Position numbers and translations under genes: made by a program
DNA from: Lethocerus indicus
Taxonomy: Eukaryota; Arthropoda; Insecta; Hemiptera; Belostomatidae
Direction: 5' to 3'
Length of the DNA stretch: 64,000 nt
NCBI GenBank assembly: GCA_019843655.1
Contig: JACDQD010000004.1
Location: forward strand, 7,440,001-7,504,000
In this document: piece by piece, positions 1 through 11,129 of the stretch
Layout of the letters: every line of letters begins with the position of its first letter
How positions within the stretch are numbered: the first letter of the stretch is position 1
The notes under the pieces: generated by a model
Seen by the model: only the letters and a program-made list of their open reading frames with translations
Told to the model about the DNA's origin: nothing
The model's database searches: none

Positions 1-1416
1 CTCAACACTAAAGTCTAAATCCTATTAAACGCTAAGAAGAGAATGAGAGATTCGGAGGGGTCAGGAGATTAAAGGACGACAAAATGCAAGCAATCCATCA
101 TTTGTGTCCACGTCAAGGAATTCCAATATTGCTGAGGTCATTGCCTGACGTAAACTAGTATTTAATCTAGTAAATAATCATGACGTCAGAACTATTAAGC
201 TAATTGTACTGCTAGCAGCAGTTCCTAAGCTCTAGCCTCCACGCTCCCCGTTTTCCGTATTTAGATATTCACGAAATATCTCCACCGCAAATTTCAATTC
301 GAAAATAATGGTAAATTAGTTCACTCTGCGCTCTCCTCCTTTCTGGGTTGGGAGCCATTTCTGTGGAACCTCGTTTTCGGTATGTGAATATTATTTTCTG
401 ATTTTTGGCCTAATTCTGGTAGATCGTCCGGCCAATTTTCTAGCTCCTCGGTTACACAGCCTAAACCCAACCCCTTTTTGGTTTGTCTCCTACGTAAAAT
501 GGCAAAATACGACCTGCTGGTATCGGAGCGGGAGTTCAGAGCGGGGTAGCCGAGTCCCGAATGGGTAAATCCCCTGGAGATGCGGCGGGGATATAATAAT
601 AAGTTTACGACAATTGGAACTAGAAAGTGGATGAAAATGGGGGACCTGCTTCGAATACTGAACCTCCGGCGACCAATTAGCATTCGACAATGGGAATGAC
701 ACTATTTTCAAGGAAACTTACAACAAATGGACGCCAGGAATAGGGGGAAAAAAGGGAGCGCTAATTGTTACACCGCTGGGGAATTCCCCGCGCCCCAATT
801 AACATTTTTCAGCATTATTTTGTACCACGTTAAAGCCTTTCAGCTTAATGAATAAGGGGAATATCGGTAGTGACGGAATTTCTGCAAAATAATAGGCACG
901 ATATTTAGTATAATAAATGACAAATTGGATTTTACCGTTGAAGGTTTACCGAGGAACACTAACTGTAAATTTGAACTGATAAAACCAGTATACTCATGAA
1001 TTATTAGTTAGGTAGTTTGTTTCTGAACTACCTCCATTTAATAGCCTCCGGCGAAAGATTTCAGCTGGTTGAGTAACAGCGGCGTTCCAGACTCTCCGTT
1101 GCATGAACCGAATTCTATAATACATTTCAACTGAATACTAAATTGTTTTTTAAGAGGTAAATGTTTCTAATACAAATAAAAATATATTTTTATTGTACGC
1201 GCTTAGTAGGTGGCTAAATTTTGAAGTAAAATATGTTGTAATAAATTTCAGTTGGAGGGGAAATGAAATCTATACACCTAAAGCGAAACCTAGTTCCGAG
1301 CCGCGGTTTTTCCCTATTACTGGGTGATGTGAGCGGCTACAAAAGTGTCGTTTTGGATGAAAACACCGAAATCGATGTCTGGGCTCCCTTTTTCTCAATA
1401 CACAGAGTGAAGGCGG

Positions 1417-1452
<36 letters not shown>

Positions 1453-4144
1453 GGAGGGAAGAAGGGAGAGAGAGAGTGATGGAGGGAGAGAGAGTGAGGC
1501 GAATTCTCCTTTATTCCTCGCTCCATTGGACGGGGTGAGATGAGGCTTAGCAGCCCCCGCCGCCACAACCAACCCTCGCCCTTCGACACAACACACTCAG
1601 GCGGGCTTACACAAAACTCGACTTTTGTCAGGCTATTACCAATTAATAAGCTCCGGCTACGTAACAGAATTCCTTTTTTCGGGGGTATTCATATTTCACA
1701 GTTCGCTTAATTGAATCGTGGAAATAATTAATGAATTTTTCTGTTCTGTCTCTGAAACCGAATTCCGAACTCGTTAACACGTTCCATTCACTTGTTGTTA
1801 TCCAAATTTACATTTTATACCGGACCGGAATATTTTATGTCGAATGTACCCTCGAATCCCGATGGCGGACCGAATTTTCTTTCAATTAAAACACTTGTAC
1901 TAATTAATCGAGGGAATTTACATAACATCCAGAGAAAATAAAAGAGGGAACTTAACCTCATTTACATTTAATTAATGATTATAACATTATAAAAGTAAAA
2001 TGTTTCTGAAATTATATAAATACGTTCGCAACCAAATTTTAAACCTGGAAACAAATCTTCAGCCAACTATTTCTATTCTTTAAGCGATTATGAGAAGGGC
2101 GGATAACAAAACAAGTAGGGATAAGTCTGTACCAGTTATCCTTGTAAATGGTATATGTAAATTTACTGGCTCCGGTAAAAGAGCGTCGTTGAAGTCCCAT
2201 TACACTATTTAGAACAGTATGCTCTCAAATATGCTAGTCAGATATTACATACAGCATAAAGCATCTAATAGCTTTATCGTTGTTGAACGGAACACTATGA
2301 AAAACTAAGTACAGTACTGATGCTGTAGAAATATGACCTTAGAAACGATTCTGATTTAGTGAAACTTGAGGCGGTAACGCTGATTAACGTCAAGATCAAA
2401 AAACTCAAACACGCCTACTTTCTGGCGCATTTTTAAAGGGAAAATCAGCGCGAGGGAGGGGCCTGGGATTGACTGGTGGCGGTCAAAGGAGCGGCAGAGT
2501 AAACAGGTAGGTGGTAGGTATGTATGTGGGGGGAGGGCCCGGTTCGTTAGCACCTTGGCAGGCTCCGATAGCGGCCACCAAACCCCACAAACCCCCTACC
2601 CGTCCCTCTACTTCCTCCTACTCAACGCCGGGCTTTGATGTCCGATTCCTGTCGGCTTTACGCGGCTGCCGGGGCTAAAAGGCGGGTAAAATATTCGATT
2701 TCAGTTCCGATAGCTCCAACTCTTCACTTTGTTTCGAAACAAGGCGGTGAGAAACTTTTGATTTTAATTTGCGAGTGTTTAACAAGAGAAAAATATTACA
2801 AGTAACTCCTTGAGGATTGTGACATTAGGAAGAGGCCATGGCCATTATCGATACCTGTTTATGGAGACAGAGAGGACTCTAAAGCACTAATTATCATTTA
2901 ATTATTATGTTCCATTTATCTCAAAGCTGTGGGCCGATCGACCGTTGTGGGTTTTATTCACCTGCGAGTATCCTACGAGAGAAACGTGTCTACGTTAGGT
3001 GGAATAGGGTGGCTAAGAGTTATTAATAATAAAATAGCGTAAATGCGGTCGCGGGAAGGGTGACAATAATTGTGTAATCACTGACCGTCTAACGTTATAT
3101 ATTGCTATATTTTTTTCATTTAATTCGTTCATTGAACATTCACGCGACAATTATTTAAATTTTAATACAATCTTTTATTAATCCCGTAAGTGTATTTTCC
3201 GTATGTTTATGAAGCACGTTTCTTTATTTATTAGGGGAGGAGGGGTTTGAAGTCCAATTCCAGTTCACTCGGGCGAGGCCAGAAGCGGAACGAGATTGAA
3301 GTGAATTTCGAAATAAATCCCGTTGTGTTGCGTTATTCCTAAACAAAGGACCACTTTTAGGTTGCAGTCGTACAGAATTGTTTTGAATTCCTCCTAACAA
3401 TAATGGCAATAGACGATTTTAGCAAACCCATATATATGTGACTATAATTGACAGAAACATTGCGTATAATAAAACAAATTATAGTTCCAAATTATGGAAC
3501 CAAAAATCAATCTTGTACGCTATTTTATTCTTCGGTATTTGTCATTAATATTGATAAGGGTTTAAATGCGTGTGAATCTAAAAGTTTTGGTGAAGGGCTT
3601 CAAGTTTTCTTAAATTCTGTTATAACCGAATCCAAGCACCGAATTAATACTGAAAATGCTAGAAGGCAAGCGACAATCTCGTACTTTTTTTTCATTTCTA
3701 GCTCGTAATTATCGTAATAACGCTGTTAATTAAATTGGAGGGGCGTACCATTCTGGGTAAGCATTTGCGGTTTTCTTCAAAATTCCTTAAAATATTCCTC
3801 GGCGGAGCTTTAATTTGAACGAGTGCCTCTACCGCTCCTCCGCCACCCCCCCCCATTTCACGCAAGTCCCCAGACGTTGGAATTAAGGTTAGACTCAAAT
3901 TAGAAGGGGGCGTATGTCGTAGGCGCTAGCCGGAGGCGCATTTAAGGAATGAGCCCGAGACGCGGACTGCTTGCCGCCCGTTAATGAAGTGACAAAATAA
4001 TTAAACCGTCATTCTAGAGAAGCGAAAGCTAAAAGCTCTCCGGCTTGTCTTTCGTCTGTCAAATGGGACAAGATTTTCCGCGATTTTTTCACGACTAATT
4101 TGAATGCAAGTTAACCCCATTGAGTCCACAATATTTGAACTTTC
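1..4144. other. Non-coding mosaic, left end
   Basis: I see no recognisable gene here; the open frames are short and composition-driven. GC-richer islands lie at about 240-800, 1260-1620, 2430-2750 and 3780-4080, separated by AT-rich DNA with many TAATTA-type motifs. A perfect CRE-type palindrome TGACGTCA sits at 181-188, and about one such 8-mer is expected by chance in 64 kb, so it is only noted. A 9-base C run lies at 3846-3854. The islands could be regulatory, but nothing in the sequence alone proves it. Confidence 0.6.
1419..1500. repeat. (GA)n microsatellite with degenerate purine extension
   Basis: A pure GA run covers 1421-1449 and continues as an imperfect all-purine tract (GGAGGGAGGGAAGAAGGG and similar) to about 1500. 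Apparent open frames across it on both strands translate to Arg-Glu or Ser-Leu runs and are artefacts of the repeat. Purine tracts like this can bind GAGA-type factors in insects or form triplex DNA; neither is shown here. Confidence 0.95.
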
Positions 4145-4146
4145 TA

Positions 4147-4176
4147 TTGGGCTGGCAACTAAATAATTGCGGATTT
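4147..4176 (+). repeat. Left terminal inverted repeat of mariner MITE
   Basis: Thirty bases, paired with 4347-4376; mismatches fall at arm positions 3, 17 and 19. Directly preceded by the TA target site. Confidence 0.88.
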
Positions 4177-4346
4177 CGATCTGCTGATGACCATGTAACC
4201 ATTGAACATTTTTTGGTACCCAAGATGTTTCAAATGTTTTTCAACTCATGTATGAGATATGGGATACATTTAGCTCCTCTGTTATCTCTCGTATTACACT
4301 GTAACGTTATCGATTATGGACATACAAATAACGCCATTTATCGGTC

Positions 4347-4376
4347 AAATCCGCAATGACTTAGTTGCCAGCCGAA
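4347..4376 (-). repeat. Right terminal inverted repeat of mariner MITE
   Basis: Reverse complement of the left arm with three substitutions; followed directly by TA at 4377-4378. Confidence 0.88.
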
Positions 4377-4746
4377 TATTTCAAGGGGGATCAATAATTA
4401 AAATTGAAATTTACTATACCCGCAGTCGGAATGAAGCTTAGAAAACGCATTGACAAGCCCAATTCATATTTTTATTGGCATTATAATTTATCTTACTCAG
4501 CATCTCCAGTATGTATCATTAGATAAAGGAGCGAACGAGGAATTAAAAGGCTGGTTATAATTATAATTTTAATACTTCAACAAATATATATACTCGAAAT
4601 TAATTATTCGGCATTCCAGCTAAAAACAAGTTAGACTCGAACTTTCGAATGGCCGCGTAACACATTTATGAAACATGAATTTGCATAGCCTCCAGGAAAT
4701 TGTATTTTGGAGTTTTCGAGCGAATCGAATTACTCTAAATGGGTTT

Positions 4747-4750
<4 letters not shown>

Positions 4751-4804
<54 letters not shown>
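4751..4804. repeat. (TA)27 microsatellite
   Basis: Uninterrupted TA dinucleotides for 54 bp. It lies 370 bp downstream of the MITE. The purity suggests it is young or still changing length. Confidence 0.97.
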
Positions 4805-4805
<1 letters not shown>

Positions 4806-5800
4806 TGGGCTAGATAGAAGAGAGCCTGGCCAAGGGTCGTGTCTGTTATTTGAAAATAACTTTGCAACTACTAACTCTAATATTCATGTCTCCCGAATAT
4901 GCTCTACTCCCAAAGTTCCTGACCATACAGGCGGGTCTCAATGTGATGTGTAGCAAACAATGCAGGCTGTCGAGACGACATTTCCGGGTACTTCTTCCCA
5001 CCGGTTTCAATAACTCGTGTTGGCTCTATTAGCCAAATGGAAATACAAATTGTATTCACATTTAAGGACCGGTCGCCAGGTGTTTACGGGAAAACTTTGA
5101 CACGGCACAGATGAGTGAATGAAATAAAGAAAAAATAAAATCAACTATTCTGTGTGTGACTGTGTATGTGAAGTGTTAAACCCGTATCGAAAATAATCTA
5201 ATTTTCCAATTAAACAATTTATTGTATGTATATATTTGGGAGATATTTATTTAGTATTCGATCAATCATTTCATGATTACGGTCTTTCTCAAATCACTGA
5301 TTTGTTCCTTTGCTATACCGACTTTGCACTATTACTAATGACATGCAGTGAGTGGACCTGTACAGCTTCTATCGGCCCATTGGGAGTACCGACATCAGTA
5401 ATCGACTGACTAATTAAGTGAAACCGTGCCAGTGTCACGCTGTTTACTCACCGATGGCAAGAATGCCGGTATTCCAAACTCCTGCCCGCCGGCGGCCTCC
5501 TGTCCGTGGGCCGCCCTAACCGCTCCCCCGAATTTAATTATTAATTATTAATCCCAAACTTCCGGGCCATCAAAATACAAGTGCGGCGTATCGTCCGCAG
5601 GAATTCGTCGGGGTCTCTTCTGATCAAACCGAGAGTCAACCGCCCCATTATTAGTAATAATATTATGCGAAATATTTTTCAAGTAATGTGCCTACATTAA
5701 ATTTCGTGTTGTAATAAATTTAGATTTATTCAAACTGTGAATGTCTCTCAAGCTACAATACTCAAAGACATTATCACCTGCCAGTTACATTGTCCACATT

Positions 5801-5828
5801 GTCCATCAGTTTTTGTCTATCAGTTTTT
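5801..5828. repeat. 14 bp tandem duplication
   Basis: Two adjacent copies of GTCYATCAGTTTTT differ at one base. A related TTGTCCA motif lies just upstream at about 5790-5804, so the block may have grown by slippage. Confidence 0.8.
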
Positions 5829-6792
5829 CTGATTTGATTATGTCCATCGATATCCTATATAGCGTCCACGTTGAGAAACCGCAAGATCGTTGATTTTGCA
5901 ATTGAGGGTTTTCTTCTTTTCTACATTACAATTCCCATCAATCAGCTGATACTTCGACGGATAAAATGAGGACTGTGAATGGTTAAATCTATTACCAAGT
6001 TTCTGTACAAAGAAATATTTATTTGAGAAAAAAGATTGGACCCGATTCTAGATCTAAGAGAAGGGCAATAAAAGGTTTTATTCTTCTTTTTCTTTAAGCC
6101 CGAATTGGTCATATTAAATTGGAATGAGGTTCTCAGGAAGGACGAATATCGTCGTGAAGTGGGATGAAATTGGCAACGGGACGTATAGCCTATTTGAATT
6201 ATATTGTTTTTTTATTTCTGCCTTCCAGAATTCCAATAGAAGGTGCTAGCAAAAATGGGTAAACATTGTTTACGTCTAAATTTTCATTGGTTATAACTTA
6301 AAAATAGGTATAGGTTTTATATATATGGACTGAATATCGTCAGTGACTTGTGCATGATTTGCACCTGTATACCAATAGAATCTATACATCCTAAACATTG
6401 AGAATTTCTGTGTTTATATTTATTATTGTAAGAATATATTGTTAAAATGAATTAAATAAAATATTGCCGACTTGCATTGGTTTCCTTTCACGCACAAATT
6501 CAAAAATATCACTATGATATGTCCATATATTAAAGCAATATACACCGATTACATCACAACTATTTAAAACTAAATTTTAACTAAGCTTTGGGTACAATTA
6601 TGGAATTATAATTTCCAACTGAATATCGGATAGTAAGGTTCCCTGAGCGAGCGCCATTACCCCTGACCAATATTTATCCTCTTATACAAACAGGAAAACA
6701 ATTGTTTCTAGGCATTAATCTAGCATCCGCTTAATATTTAGAGAACATTATACTTGTTTAAACATGTTACAGGTATTACAAGTACACATATT

Positions 6793-6821
6793 TACACACA
6801 TATATTATAAATATGTGTGTA
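6793..6821. repeat. Perfect inverted repeat, 11 bp arms
   Basis: TACACACATAT and ATATGTGTGTA flank a 7-base loop (6804-6810) with no mismatch. The setting is AT-rich with other CA/TG steps, so cruciform-prone DNA is possible. Confidence 0.85.
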
Positions 6822-9800
6822 TATTGTAATTGTTTCGGGATAAAATAGAAAACTAACAATACTAAAGTAGGAGTGTTTAATGTGTTCAAAATGTGTAATT
6901 ATTAAACACATTGAATTAAGCATTAACCGGTGCTTCAGTATTAAGGATCTTTACAGACTTATTTACATAGGTTAGTTTTACATCACTTGGGTCTAGCTTT
7001 GGATCAAATGAGTGGATATAGATCACAAAAGTGACGATACTAAGGTTCATAAAATTTAAGGTTTAAATTATGGCGAAAAGGACAGGTTATCGGTCTAGCT
7101 TTGGGGCAATGCTGAAAGATAAAATCGCAGGAGAGCTAATGTTCCTCAACCATTAATATCATAAACTAAGACCCATATGTTTTGTACTATTTGAGGCTAT
7201 AAATAATGTTCTTTAGGGTAGACGAGTGGCCGAAGTTTTGCGCGAGCCTCTTCTATGACGTAGCTGGAGTTGACTAAACGATGGCGACCAGTCAATGTGA
7301 CTGACGCGCGAGCTTGAGAACAAAAGGTCTAAAACGGCATAATTATTCTCGGAGGCCGAGTATTTTTAAACGTCGTGAATGTGCGTTTGAATCAATGTCC
7401 GGTCTTTCAAACGGTCAATATTCAAAAGAAAAATCTAAAAGAGGACATAAAGAAAACAATAATTTCAGACTCGGTTCAATGGAGGGCAGAAAAAACTGGA
7501 TTATGCCCACACTGTAACAGCTTTTATTTTCATCCTAATATTTTTACTCAGGGGCAAGTATAAATTCACCAGTCTTTCAGTCTTCAGGCTTCTTATAAGA
7601 TTTACTCTCCCCTACTTTATATTTTCCAAAGTCTTAGAGAAAGTTTGCTAAATACAAGTTATCTTATACAACAGCATTTAAAGGTTGCTGTCTTTATCGC
7701 TCTGTAACTTTGATTTACTACTGTTACAATACTATTGGGATATTTTAAATCTATAATAAACTTCGTCTGGCACTAAGTCTATCTCTGCACCAAGTATCCT
7801 CGTTCTTTACGCGATCAGTTTTGTTTTCTTAATCAAAAAAGAATTTCATTTCAAGAATTAATACAATCCAAAGAACCCATAATCAATAAGACCGTTGCAG
7901 AAACAATATGTCTCAAATTAATGTGATACATTCCGTATGTCTGAGAACAGAAAGTAACAAGTATAGTTAAGTTTCAATAATTTCAAAGTCTCTTGTTCCC
8001 AACTGACCAGCCTTTCAATACTTCCAGTTCAAGTAATTTCTTACTCATTGATTTTCATCCAAAAAAAGGAGTTCCTTTGTCATGCGGATTAAACCCAACT
8101 CCGCATTAAAAACTGATAATCGTTTTTGTTCAGTCAATTAAATAAATGAGGTTATATGTTTTAAAATTTGGTTCTAATGTAATGTTGTACTATGTCGGAG
8201 TATCGTAGGTTAAATCGGGAAACAGAAATATAAATAGAGGGATAAATTAGAAATCAACACTACCGAAGCTGAGTTTGATATTGAAAGGACAAACCTTGGC
8301 CCAAAGCGGAACAGTTCTGGGCGGAACTCGAGCCGGACGTTCGTGCCGGCGTTTATTGCGGTTTTCGAGGCCCCGAGTATCGGCTCCATTCTCACCGAGA
8401 TAAAGTTTCTTTGAAGAAAGCCGTTTAAACGTTTCAATTTCTGCAAAACCGCACTAACGTAATTGCAGTTAATTCGCTGGGATTAATGACTGCCACTTCA
8501 GGTTTTTTTTTATGACACCGTTAATTGCGGCCTCAACTGGTAAACTGGCGAAGAACTCGGGGATTATATATATATTTATACATTGCCCTTATCGATCCGC
8601 AACATGAATTGCAAGGTTTTTAATAAACTCTCCCCAATCTGAATGATTTCGGTTGGTCTCATTATTGTCTAGAGCGCAGTAACACTAAAATTATATAATA
8701 TATAAAATATTTCTCGTTTTTTATTTGTTGTAAGAAAATATTGAAAAAGTGGGAAAGGCAAAGAGAAAGCCGAACACTTATATTTCCAATAAATGAGAAA
8801 AATGTGAATTGTGAAAACTGTATAATTTAATTACCAGACATATAAATGATGGAATATTACTTTTCTAGTCGGAAATATTACCAAATATGAATTGGATAAT
8901 TAGAAAAAGTTATATTTAAAAAATAATATCTGGTAATTATCGCTAAGGCAACTTGCTATTGCTTCTTTCTGTATATTCCATGGGATGACTAATATTATCA
9001 ATAATATTTCCAATATTGGAGGAATTGATTTGAAAGTATATATGCATGTCATAAGCAACTAGAATATTCATTGGTTATGTCAGGAATATAATGTAATGGG
9101 CGAAAATAGTAAATGTCATATCATACAAAATGTACAGTATTACTGTAATGCTAGTTGTCATGTGCTTATTTAAATATTTTTTGGGTTTAACTTTATATCT
9201 CTTTTTTATATCTAATAACAAAATCATAAAATTAGGATTGTTTCAAAAAAAAGTAACTTACTCAGGATATATATAAAAGTTAACTTTTAACAAACATTCA
9301 AGAAATACCCCTCCTAGTAATTGTTCGAGCTTTTATTTTGGGAAGTGCGACGAAATCTCAAATTAAATCTGTTTCGAGGCTTTCGGACCTATTCTAATCA
9401 AGAAATAAATGAAATATTCCGCAGGAAATATAACCGCGGCTTTTCTGAGCGCCCAGAACGCGGCTGAACTAAAGCTTTTAAGGTAAAAGTTTGGGGCCAC
9501 TTTAACAAACGGGGAAGACAAATTGTCGTCCTAAATTGCTTCTGGCGTTGGATTTTTCCACACGTTCAGCCCAGTTCGGTGGCCGGAGAAGGAATCAGAA
9601 AACCAATGGGATCAACGTGCATGTCGCTAAATCCGCATAAATAGAAGATTTTATTTTAAATTTAGAACTTAATAAATATTTAGTTCAATATCGTTCCAAA
9701 CTTGATATTGGAAAAAGTTGAATTCGGCCTTCACTTTCAGGGAAGCAGATGAATCTCCTTCTCCAATGAATCACTATCTTCTATTAATTCATTGTTTTAC

Positions 9801-10677
9801 TAAAAAAATTTAAGGTTAAAAAATTCGAAATATTTCCTTGCATTGGTACGTTTTCCTGCCACGTTAAGGCGGAAAGTTTATCTCGGAAAAAGACAGATTA
9901 CTGTCCGTTTTACTAAAATAAAATTACGGAGTACGTTAAAAATAACAAACTCTTCTCTTGGGTTCCACGGTTCAAGGTTAAACAAAACCTGACTTCAAAG
10001 CTTTCGGAATCAGTTTTCAGACGAGTTTGGGTAGGATGATTACGTAAACGTTTCGCCCCATTTCTTTGTTCTGACTCTTTTCTCTCGTGCTCGGGTGATG
10101 GCACGGGATTACATTTGCGTAGGCCGAATTTTTTCCAACCGCTTCACCTTTTCCAGAATACAAGGCGAACTTAAAGATCCGCGGTCCGTCCACTCGACCG
10201 AATGATCTTCTTCGGCCCCTAAAAGGCCGCGGAAAAACTAGAATAACAGGAATAATGATGATGGAATCTTATGCAGTCCTCTCCACAAATATCCAACACC
10301 TGAAAACCTCAATTATTCATAATTTCCTCGGAATTACTACCGTAACTGGGGATATAGATGTGTAGGGTATCGCAATGGATAATAATGGATAATTATCTGA
10401 CTGCCCACGCTTTCATATTTTTCCCGATGACGTCCTGAAAGGATCGTAAGTTCGTAAGGCTAGAGTTCGGGAGTGGCCCGATTTTTTTTTTTGAATTCAT
10501 AATTATTGCCTAAAATGCGGGAAGAGGGCGATTAAGATTTTGTCCGAAAAATGCGGACCCTATTTTTCAGTTAGCGTACTTACGAAATCGGTACAGAACT
10601 GAATGGCAAACGGGATCCTGAAGTGATAAGGAAATTGGTTTTCGGTTTACTGTCGTTTTGTGGCTTACTTCTCTCAG

Positions 10678-10875
10678 TGGCGATATTTCCCGCCGGGTGG
10701 ATAGCTGGGGCCGGTCCGGCTCTGGGTACGGTGTAGCTGGCGGCGTGTTATTTGATGTAGAGCGATGTATCTCGATGTGGGTCACTGTGGGCACGGCGCT
10801 ACACACTGAGGTCCTACCCTCGCCTCCTGCGGGGCCTCACAATGTAGCGCCTGCGTCGACCTCACAGTCCAACAG
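10678..10875 (+). other. Exon-like open segment bounded by splice-like sites (unproven)
   Basis: A 198 bp GC-rich segment is open on the plus strand. It is preceded by a pyrimidine-rich acceptor-like string ending TTCTCTCAG at 10677 and followed by AACAG then GTAGCC at 10876, a passable donor. The translation is rich in Gly, Ser and Val and matches no domain I know. GC-rich DNA has few stops, and the minus strand is also open across much of it, so this may be composition only. No partner exon is visible within several kilobases. Confidence 0.12.
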
Positions 10876-11096
10876 GTAGCCACACTACCCTACCCTACCG
10901 CCACCCTCGGCCCACCCGATTCAGTTCTACCGAATTAAATTATACCGATAAGAGAACTGGTCTCTGCTCGAAATCGGATGTTCACTTATTCCTCACTCCT
11001 ATTCAATGCCGACCAATTAATTCCCTACCAATACAACCGATAAATAATTTATTAAAATCTATTTATTTTACAACTGTTGATTTTCTCCCTAAATAC

Positions 11097-11129
11097 GATA
11101 ACATATATGGATCTTGAATATATGTTATC
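11097..11129. repeat. Perfect inverted repeat, 12 bp arms
   Basis: GATAACATATAT and ATATATGTTATC flank a 9-base loop at 11109-11117 with no mismatch. It lies in AT-rich DNA with no adjoining element ends. Confidence 0.88.

Larger units (their letters stand above)
4147..4376. mobile_element. mariner-type MITE (non-autonomous DNA transposon)
   Basis: A 230 bp element is bounded by 30 bp terminal inverted repeats at 4147-4176 and 4347-4376. The left arm begins TTGGGCTGGCAACTAAATAA and the right arm read inward begins TTCGGCTGGCAACTAAGTCA; they agree at 27 of 30 positions. It is flanked on both sides by TA (4145-4146 and 4377-4378), the target duplicated by Tc1/mariner transposases. The GGCAACTAA-n-n-ATTGCGGATTT pattern resembles arthropod mariner ends. 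The interior has no transposase motif, and an open frame at 4120-4359 runs straight through both ends, so it is incidental. The element would need a transposase supplied in trans. The three arm mismatches suggest moderate age. Confidence 0.88.
4379..10670. other. Non-coding interval, 4.4-10.7 kb
   Basis: No gene is recognised. GC-richer islands lie near 5390-5660, 7200-7560, 8200-8620, 9300-9640, 9840-10250 and 10400-10670; the rest is AT-rich. A plus-strand frame at 7333-7563 ends with CPHC and a histidine in an otherwise unremarkable 77-codon stretch; it matches no zinc-finger spacing I know and is treated as chance. An 11-base T run lies at 10482-10492. Confidence 0.6.

Noticed and set aside
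2499..2510. Composite GTAAACAGGTAG resembling a forkhead site overlapping a Zelda-type CAGGTAG
   Set aside because: CAGGTAG occurs only about as often as expected by chance (also seen at 10873 and 59398), so no enrichment is shown.
7333..7563. CPHC motif suggesting a zinc finger in a plus-strand frame
   Set aside because: The histidine spacing does not fit a C2H2 or other finger, and the frame is short with no supporting context.
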